Shown: in pieces, positions 59,292 to 64,000 of the stretch
How the letters are laid out: each line of letters opens with the position of its first letter
Numbering within the stretch: the stretch's first letter is position 1
Source of the DNA: Actinorugispora endophytica
GTDB lineage: Bacteria > Actinomycetota > Actinomycetes > Streptosporangiales > Streptosporangiaceae
Reading direction: 5' to 3'
Length of the DNA: 64,000 bases
NCBI RefSeq assembly: GCF_004363075.1
Contig: NZ_SNYN01000003.1
Span: 248,001-312,000 of the forward strand
The notes under the pieces: model-generated
Told to the model about the DNA's origin: nothing
Databases searched by the model: none
What the model saw: only the letters and a program-made list of their open reading frames with translations
Program-made: the position numbers and the translations under genes

Positions 59292-59628
59292 GGCCTCGTC
59301 TACTTCGGGCTACCGCGTGGTTGGCCGGCTCGGGACGCGCGTCCGGTCGTGGGTCGGCGCGCCGGTGAGCCCGTGTCCGATCCTGGCATCTCCGGTATCC
59401 GGCCGCCTCCCCCTGGCCGGTGCCGGACAGCGGGGTCCGCCGGGCACCGGACCTCCGGAGTCCGGCCCGGAGACGCCGACCGGATCGGCCGGGTGGTCCT
59501 CACCCGGCCACCGGTGACGCCCGGAGGCGGTCCGGTGTCCGGGGAGGGGCAGGGGAAGCGGGAGGCGCGCCGCCCACCGCCGCGGCCCTCGCGGGAGGCC
59601 GCCGGACCGCCTTCGCACCCCGGCCCCG
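59292..59628. other. Region after hisS with hairpins
   Basis: 337 bp without a gene. GGCCGGGTG (59487-59495) and CACCCGGCC (59501-59509) form a 9-bp stem with loop GTCCT, a possible hisS terminator about 120 bp after its stop. Another small palindrome is CCGGACCTCCGGAGTCCGG, just before it. Confidence 0.45.
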
Positions 59629-60945
59629 CTAGCGCCGCCAGGTGACGGGGTCGGCCTCGGCCTGCTCGCCCGTGGTGAGGTCCTTCACCTCGTGCGCTCC
59701 CTCGTCCTTGAACGGCGGGAACCACACGAACGGGATGCCCTTCTTCGAGGCGTACTGGATCTGCTTCCCGATCTTGGCGGCCTGGTGGTAGACCTCGGTG
59801 TTGAAGCCGCGCTCACGCAGCACCGCCGCGGTGGCCAGCGCGTCGCCGCGCCGCTCGTCGCTCGGTACGGCCACGAGCACGTCGGTCGGGCAGAACCGGC
59901 CGTCGGTGATCCGGCCCTCGGCCACCAGCTTGGCGAAGATCCGGGTCAGGCCGATGGAGATGCCCACCCCAGGCAGGCGGCGGCGGATGAACTGCCCGGC
60001 CAGGTCTTCGTAGCGGCCGCCCGCGCAGATGCTGCCGTAGGCGGGGTCGTCGTCGAACGTCGCCTCGTACACGGTGCCGGTGTAGTAGTCCAGCCCCCGG
60101 GCGATGGACAGGTCCGCCACGACGCTGCCCGAGGGCAGGTCCGCCAGTTCGTCCAGTACGTAGCCCAGCTCGTCCAGGCCGGTCGACAGCAGCTCGCCGG
60201 AGACGCCCAGCTTGGCGACCTCGCCGACGACGGAGGCGTCCGTGCCGCGGATCCGCGCCAGGTCCAGGCAGGCCGAGGCCTGCTCGGCGCTCAGCCCGAC
60301 CTGGTCCACCAGGATCCGGCGGACGCCGTCCGCGCCGATCTTGTGCAGCTTGTCCACCGCGCGGATCACCGCGAGCGGGTCGCCGATGCCCAGGCCCTCG
60401 TAGAAGCCCTGGAGGACCTTGCGGTTGTTGATGTTGAGCGTCCAGGCGGGGATGTCGAGCCCGGTCAGCACCTCGTGCACGATGCGCGGCAGCTCGGCGT
60501 CGAAGTGCATCGGCACCTGGTCGATGTTGATGACGTCGATGTCGCACTGGGTGAACTCGCGGAAGCGGCCCTCCTGCGGGCGCTCGCCGCGCCAGACGCG
60601 CTGCGTCTGGTAGCGCTTGAACGGGAAGACCAGGTCGTTGAAGTGCTGCGCGACGTACCGGGCGAAGGGAACCGTGAGGTCGAAGTGCAGGCCCAGGCGC
60701 GCGTCGCCGTCGTCCTTGGGGTCGGCCTGGAGCCGCTGCAGGGTGTAGACCTCCTGGGAGGTCTCGCCCTTGGACATCAGCACCTCGAGGGCCTCCACCG
60801 AGGGCGTCTCCACGGAGGAGAAGCCGTAGCGCTCGAAACCCCGCCGGATGTGGTCCAGCCAGCGCTGCTCCACGGACCGGATCCGGGGCGACCACTCGGG
60901 GAAGCCGCTGATGGGCGCGGGACGGACGATGCGCTGTTCGGACAT
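59629..60945 (-). CDS. hisS: Histidyl-tRNA synthetase
   Basis: 438 aa from ATG 60945. The class II motifs and HisRS signatures are clear: LHFDLTVPFARYVAQHF (His-A-like), KRYQTQRVWRGERPQEGRFREFTQCDIDVI (motif 2), SIARGLDYYTGTVYEATF (HisA/HisB) and GVGISIGLTRIFAKL (motif 3), then the anticodon-binding domain FCPTDVLVAVPSDERRGDALATAAVLRERGFNTEVYHQAAKIGKQIQYASKKGIPFVWFP. It attaches His to tRNA-His in the cytoplasm. No T-box was found upstream. A 6C-type RNA is transcribed divergently. Whether a second hisS exists elsewhere cannot be seen. Confidence 0.96.
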   Translation of the reverse strand: MSEQRIVRPAPISGFPEWSPRIRSVEQRWLDHIRRGFERYGFSSVETPSVEALEVLMSKGETSQEVYTLQRLQADPKDDGDARLGLHFDLTVPFARYVAQHFNDLVFPFKRYQTQRVWRGERPQEGRFREFTQCDIDVINIDQVPMHFDAELPRIVHEVLTGLDIPAWTLNINNRKVLQGFYEGLGIGDPLAVIRAVDKLHKIGADGVRRILVDQVGLSAEQASACLDLARIRGTDASVVGEVAKLGVSGELLSTGLDELGYVLDELADLPSGSVVADLSIARGLDYYTGTVYEATFDDDPAYGSICAGGRYEDLAGQFIRRRLPGVGISIGLTRIFAKLVAEGRITDGRFCPTDVLVAVPSDERRGDALATAAVLRERGFNTEVYHQAAKIGKQIQYASKKGIPFVWFPPFKDEGAHEVKDLTTGEQAEADPVTWRR

Positions 60946-61280
60946 GGGTTCGGTTGGCTCCTTGCCAAAGACCGGTGGGTGTGCCGTCCAATCGTAGGCC
61001 CTGACCGGCGGCGCGGCCGAACGCGCCCGGTCACCGCGGGCGTGGTCCGTCCTGCCGGCGCAGGCCGGACCGCGCACCGGTGTTCCGGTGCGGGCGGGCG
61101 GAAAACGGTCGGTCGCGACGAAAGGCGCCGGTTGCGGGAATTCCGGCCGGAGCTGTCTTCGGCGCCTGAATTGAACGAAAGTCGAATTGGCGAAAAGTTC
61201 GCACCGAGCTGTGAATCGGGCCCTTTTATTTCCGGTTTATCACGAAGGGCTTCGCGGCTGCGGAGATCCCCGGAGTTTCC

Positions 61281-61309
61281 TTGACCTCGAGATACGGGAA
61301 GCCTAAGCT
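61281..61309 (+). promoter_or_regulatory. Promoter of the 6C RNA
   Basis: TTGACC (61281-61286) and TAAGCT (61304-61309) are 17 bp apart, a good sigma-70-type promoter starting transcription near 61317, about 120 bp before a strong terminator. Confidence 0.7.
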
Positions 61310-61316
61310 TAGTTCC

Positions 61317-61438
61317 GGAGACGGTGGGAGGCAGCGGCTGTCCCTCCCCTTGTGCGGCCCCCCTCCGAAGCCGTCCGATGCCGCTGCCCTCATCTTCTCC
61401 ATTCCCGGTCCCCGGAATTCACCTTCCGGGGACTTTTT
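61317..61438 (+). ncRNA. 6C RNA (actinobacterial C-rich small RNA)
   Basis: The transcript between the promoter at 61281 and a terminator contains CTCCCCTTGTGCGGCCCCCC TCCG, flanked by paired GGCAGCGGC (61328 on) and GCCGCTGCC (near 61380). Two C-rich loops on hairpins followed by an intrinsic terminator are the hallmark of Rfam 6C RNA, conserved in actinobacteria (B11 in mycobacteria), where it acts as a trans-acting sRNA through its C-loops. The terminator is GTCCCCGGAA (61408-61417) with TTCCGGGGAC (61424-61433) and TTTTT. The identification is from memory of the motif, not a covariance search. Confidence 0.78.
61408..61438 (+). terminator. Intrinsic terminator of the 6C RNA
   Basis: A perfect 10-bp stem (61408-61417 with 61424-61433) is followed by TTTTTAAA, the clearest Rho-independent terminator in the window. 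Confidence 0.88.
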
Positions 61439-61465
61439 AAACTATCCGCCGGCCGAGGTCTTTGG

Positions 61466-61697
61466 AGTTTCCGGCGCGGGGTGATTCGCGTGCTGGTGCC
61501 TCGGGTGGGTCTTTCGGCCTCGCGCCACGCTGGTCGCGAGGTGACGGCGGGTGCGGGTCGGGGCCGCGCCCGTGACGTCCGTTTCGCGAGAGGCTCGTCG
61601 ACGGTCTTGAGCGTTCTGCCCGTTTCGGGGCCTGGAAGGGCGGAAAGCCCAGGATCATCGAGGGTGGCGGCTGTGCGAACCCGACGGTCGAACCCCG
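61466..61697 (+). repeat. Dispersed intergenic repeat R10
   Basis: Outer part GGCGCGGGGTGATTCG (61474 on) and GGGTCTTTCGGCCTCGC match R3 in inverse orientation. Box GACGGCGGGTGCGGGTCGGG (61542) leads to CGTGACGTCCGTTTCGCG. The hairpin GTTCTGCCCGTTTC...GGGCGGAAAG spans ~61610-61650. The right flank GGATCATCGAGGGTGGCGG matches R8. It separates the 6C RNA from the convergent DUF1116 gene. Confidence 0.82.
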
Positions 61698-61698
61698 G

Positions 61699-63120
61699 TC
61701 AGGCCCCGGGGAGCTCCGGAGCGGCCTGGGCCAGGGCGGCCAGGGCCTGGGTGAAGCACGCCTCCGGGGGGTTGACCAGGCCCGCGCCGACCTGGCCGGT
61801 GCCCGCGACCCGGCCCGCCATACCGGTGTTGATCTGGGGCAGGATGCCGGTGCGCACCACCCGGGTCACGTCGATGCCGGTGGGCGCGCCGCGGAAGTCC
61901 AGAACGGGCAGTTGGAAGGCGGGGTTCTCGGCGAGGGTGATCTCGTACATGCTCCGCGAGGTGGCCAGCGCGAACTCCACGTCGCCGCCGACGAAGCGGA
62001 CGATGGCCGGGGCGGTGGCCATCGCGAACCCGCCGATCCCGCAGGTCTCGGTGATCGCGGAGTCGCCGATGTCGGGGTTGGCGTCCTCGGGGCCGTAGGA
62101 GCCCAGGAACAGGCCCTGGGGGAGTTCGGCGGGCGCGGTGAACCAGGTGTCGCCGGTCCCCGAGACCTGGATGCCGAAGTCGGTGCCGTTGCGGGCCATC
62201 GCCACCACCAGGCTGGAGCCGGGCACGTCGCGCCCGGCGTCCATCATCAGCTTGGCGGCGGGCATCACCAGGTTGAGGAAGAAGTGGTCGTTGCCGCTGA
62301 CGAAGCGGACCGCCTCGGCGACGTCGTCCGACGGGGCGCCGCTGGTGATGATCGCGGGCAGCAGGTCGCGCAGCAGCATCAGCGTGCCCGAGCGGTTGCG
62401 GTTGTGCCCCTCGTCGCCCATCTGGAGCATCTGCGCGACGACCGCGCCGATGTCGAGGGGGCCGACCGCGCGGACGGCGTCGCGCAGCATCGGGCCGAGG
62501 ACGGCGGACATCCAGCGCAGCCGCTCGATCACCTCGGGACCGTAGGCGCCGTAGCGCAGGACCTTGCCCAGGCCCTCGTTCAGCGAGCACCAGGCGCGCC
62601 GCCCGGTCGCCTCGTCGACCAGCTCGAACACCCACATGGACGGGCTGATGACCCCGGCCATCGGGCCGACGGCGGAGTGGTGGTGGCAGGGGTCCAGGCG
62701 GGCCGCGCCCGAGGCCAGCGCCCGCTCGGCCTCCTCCGGGGTGGCGGCCATGCCCTCGAAGACCATCGCGCCGATCAGCGCGCCGCGCAGCGGCCCCGAG
62801 GCGCGCTCCCAGTCCACGGGCGGTCCGGCGTGGTAGAAGGTCCCGGGCTCCAGGCCGAGCGCCTCGCCCGCCGGACGCACGTCCACCAGCTGCGGGCGCA
62901 CGGCCAGCACGCGCTCCACCGCGGTGGCGTTGGCGGCGGTGCGCCGGGGGTCGGCGAGCACCCGGACCAGCGCGTCGTCGAGCGCGCCGTCGCCCAGCGG
63001 CGGTGCGAAGTCCACCGGTGCGACGGGGACGGCCTGCGCGGCGAGCGCGTCGGCGAACAGGCCCGCCCCGACCGAGACGACGGACGGGTCGGCGGTGAGC
63101 AGGGTGGGTTCTCCGGACAT
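61699..63120 (-). CDS. DUF1116 protein (YlbE/AllG-like)
   Basis: 473 aa from ATG 63120. The blocks YHAGPPVDWERASGPLRGALIGAMVFEG, ARLDPCHHHSAVGPMAGVISPSMWVFEL, GDEGHNRNRSGTLMLLRDLLPAI, FVSGNDHFFLNLVMPAAKLMMDA, VVAMARNGTDFGIQVSG and NTGMAGRVAGTGQVGAGLVNPP identify DUF1116 (E. coli YlbE). In E. coli the fdrA-ylbE-ylbF set is linked to allantoin catabolism as an oxamate carbamoyltransferase. FdrA lies directly upstream here, so the same chemistry is likely. It is cytoplasmic. Confidence 0.88.
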   Translation of the reverse strand: MSGEPTLLTADPSVVSVGAGLFADALAAQAVPVAPVDFAPPLGDGALDDALVRVLADPRRTAANATAVERVLAVRPQLVDVRPAGEALGLEPGTFYHAGPPVDWERASGPLRGALIGAMVFEGMAATPEEAERALASGAARLDPCHHHSAVGPMAGVISPSMWVFELVDEATGRRAWCSLNEGLGKVLRYGAYGPEVIERLRWMSAVLGPMLRDAVRAVGPLDIGAVVAQMLQMGDEGHNRNRSGTLMLLRDLLPAIITSGAPSDDVAEAVRFVSGNDHFFLNLVMPAAKLMMDAGRDVPGSSLVVAMARNGTDFGIQVSGTGDTWFTAPAELPQGLFLGSYGPEDANPDIGDSAITETCGIGGFAMATAPAIVRFVGGDVEFALATSRSMYEITLAENPAFQLPVLDFRGAPTGIDVTRVVRTGILPQINTGMAGRVAGTGQVGAGLVNPPEACFTQALAALAQAAPELPGA

Positions 63121-63304
63121 GATGGGCCTTTCGTCGTGGTGCGGACCCGGGCCCCGCCGGGCCACGTCGCCGCGGTTGTCCACAGGTAAGAACGTTGTGT
63201 CTGCGCTGCCGGTGCGGTCGGAGCCGATACTGGGGGCTCGGGGACCGCGCGGCGGCCTTCTCGATCGGGTGGGCGGCCCCCCTTTGGGAGGGCGGGGTGT
63301 GTCC

Positions 63305-64000
63305 TCAGGGGCGCTTCAGCAGGTCGAGCGCCCTCCGGGTCGCCTCCGCGTTGGACAGGTACACCTCGGCCCCCGCCGAGGCCAGGGCGGCGGCCTGCGC
63401 CTCCAGGCCCTGTGGGTCGCCGGAGCTGCCGCACAGGGTCACCACCACGGGCACGGCCGACCCCGATCCGGTCAGCGCGGCGGCGACCCCGGCGGCCGGG
63501 TCGGGGTGCGCGCCGTGGCCGAGCACCACGTCGAGCAGGACCACCCCGGCGGCCGGGTCGGCGAGTTCGGCGCGCAGCCGCTCCTCGCGGGCGGACGGGT
63601 CGATCATGGGGTGAGGGCGGCCCGAGGTGAGCGTGTCGTCGCCGAAGTCGATCACCAGGTGGCCGTCGTGCCGCAGGTCCGCGGGCAGCGTCCACGCCGC
63701 GTCGCCCGGGCGCAGCGGGATGTTGGAGGCGATCGGCCCGAGCGCGGCCGACGCGATCAGCATCGCCTCGTCGGCCAGCGTGCCGCCGCAGAACAGCCCG
63801 CGCAGCGCCCCCGCGCGGGGGGACGGCGCCGCGGCGGGGGACCAGGAGGGCCACCGGGGGGCGGGCCCGCCCAGGGCGGTGACCACCTCGGCGGCCGCCG
63901 CGCTGAGGTCGGTCTCCCCGCCGAGCATGACCAGGTGGACCGGGGTGGCCAGCGCCGCGGCCTCGGCCCGCACGGCCTCGGCCACCTCGGGCGCGGGCGG
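63305..64000 (-). CDS. fdrA: FdrA-like protein, C-terminal part (runs off the window)
   Basis: At least 231 residues; the frame is open at base 64000, so the N-terminal half is missing. It has succinyl-CoA-synthetase-like features: GALRGLFCGGTLADEAMLI, HLVIDFGDDTLTSGRPHPMIDPSAREERLRAEL, GVVLLDVVLGHGAHPDPA and VVVTLCGSSGDPQGLEAQ, ending in YLSNAEATRRALDLL. This matches the FdrA C-terminus. The DUF1116 gene follows after 184 bp on the same strand, as in fdrA-ylbE operons. The likely role is carbamoyl transfer from a ureide-derived substrate (family knowledge). Confidence 0.85.
   Translation of the reverse strand, partial: PPAPEVAEAVRAEAAALATPVHLVMLGGETDLSAAAAEVVTALGGPAPRWPSWSPAAAPSPRAGALRGLFCGGTLADEAMLIASAALGPIASNIPLRPGDAAWTLPADLRHDGHLVIDFGDDTLTSGRPHPMIDPSAREERLRAELADPAAGVVLLDVVLGHGAHPDPAAGVAAALTGSGSAVPVVVTLCGSSGDPQGLEAQAAALASAGAEVYLSNAEATRRALDLLKRP

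Noticed and set aside
60946-61280. T-box riboswitch upstream of hisS
   Set aside because: No TGGNACCGCG-type T-box bulge or specifier stem-loop was found on the minus strand; the structured RNA there is on the plus strand and fits 6C RNA.

Overview
The window is very GC-rich DNA with GTG starts, Streptomyces-like MEP-pathway synteny (dxr, M50 protease, ispG, GNAT), a 6C-type small RNA, DUF5753-type XRE regulators and PL1/ricin-lectin secreted enzymes. This points to the chromosome of a filamentous actinomycete. A Nocardiopsis/Streptomonospora-type organism is my best guess, by inference only. No tRNA, rRNA, CRISPR, transposase or phage gene was seen.

Layout. 1-441: tail of a SEC-C protein. 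711-10786 (minus): a colinear block of a SUKH-like protein, a 2090-aa P-loop NTPase, a metallo-beta-lactamase/beta-CASP nuclease and a small two-TM protein; this is a candidate undescribed NTPase-nuclease system. 10894-13839: NAD(P)-binding protein, divergent TetR and an MBL-like protein. 14157-21411: small membrane protein, ABC exporter, MerR/methyltransferase pair, XRE-cupin, Tat-exported MBL protein, class A beta-lactamase-like protein and LysR. 21502-30741: an actinobacterial version of the uncharacterised STM4011-STM4015 cluster (three tandem LRR-type STM4015 paralogues, ATP-grasp STM4014, phosphatase/sulfatase-like STM4013, two radical SAM enzymes STM4012 and STM4011), split by two XRE regulators. 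30825-38470: pectate lyase, glycosylase-like protein, aldo/keto reductase, CspA, a PBP4-type carboxypeptidase and a secreted serine protease. 38892-45908: dxr, rseP-like, ispG, a secreted alpha/beta hydrolase and GNAT. 46057-53384: Crp plus cyclase-like pair, VWA/substrate-binding protein with an overlapping lipoprotein gene, an HATPase and a degenerate adenylate-forming protein. 54054-59291: two tandem STAND-LuxR regulators. 59629-61438: hisS and a divergent 6C RNA. 61699-64000: DUF1116 and a partial FdrA.

Across the window the same intergenic repeat recurs, mostly beyond 3' ends and often between convergent genes. It has a conserved flanking box, a long hairpin and a second flank. Hairpin stems differ in sequence but stay self-complementary, which suggests selection on structure, possibly as bidirectional 3'-end or terminator elements. 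Several genes (XRE-cupin, merR, LysR, VWA protein) appear to have leaderless or near-leaderless starts.

All calls come from reading sequence and recognising families; no database search was run.
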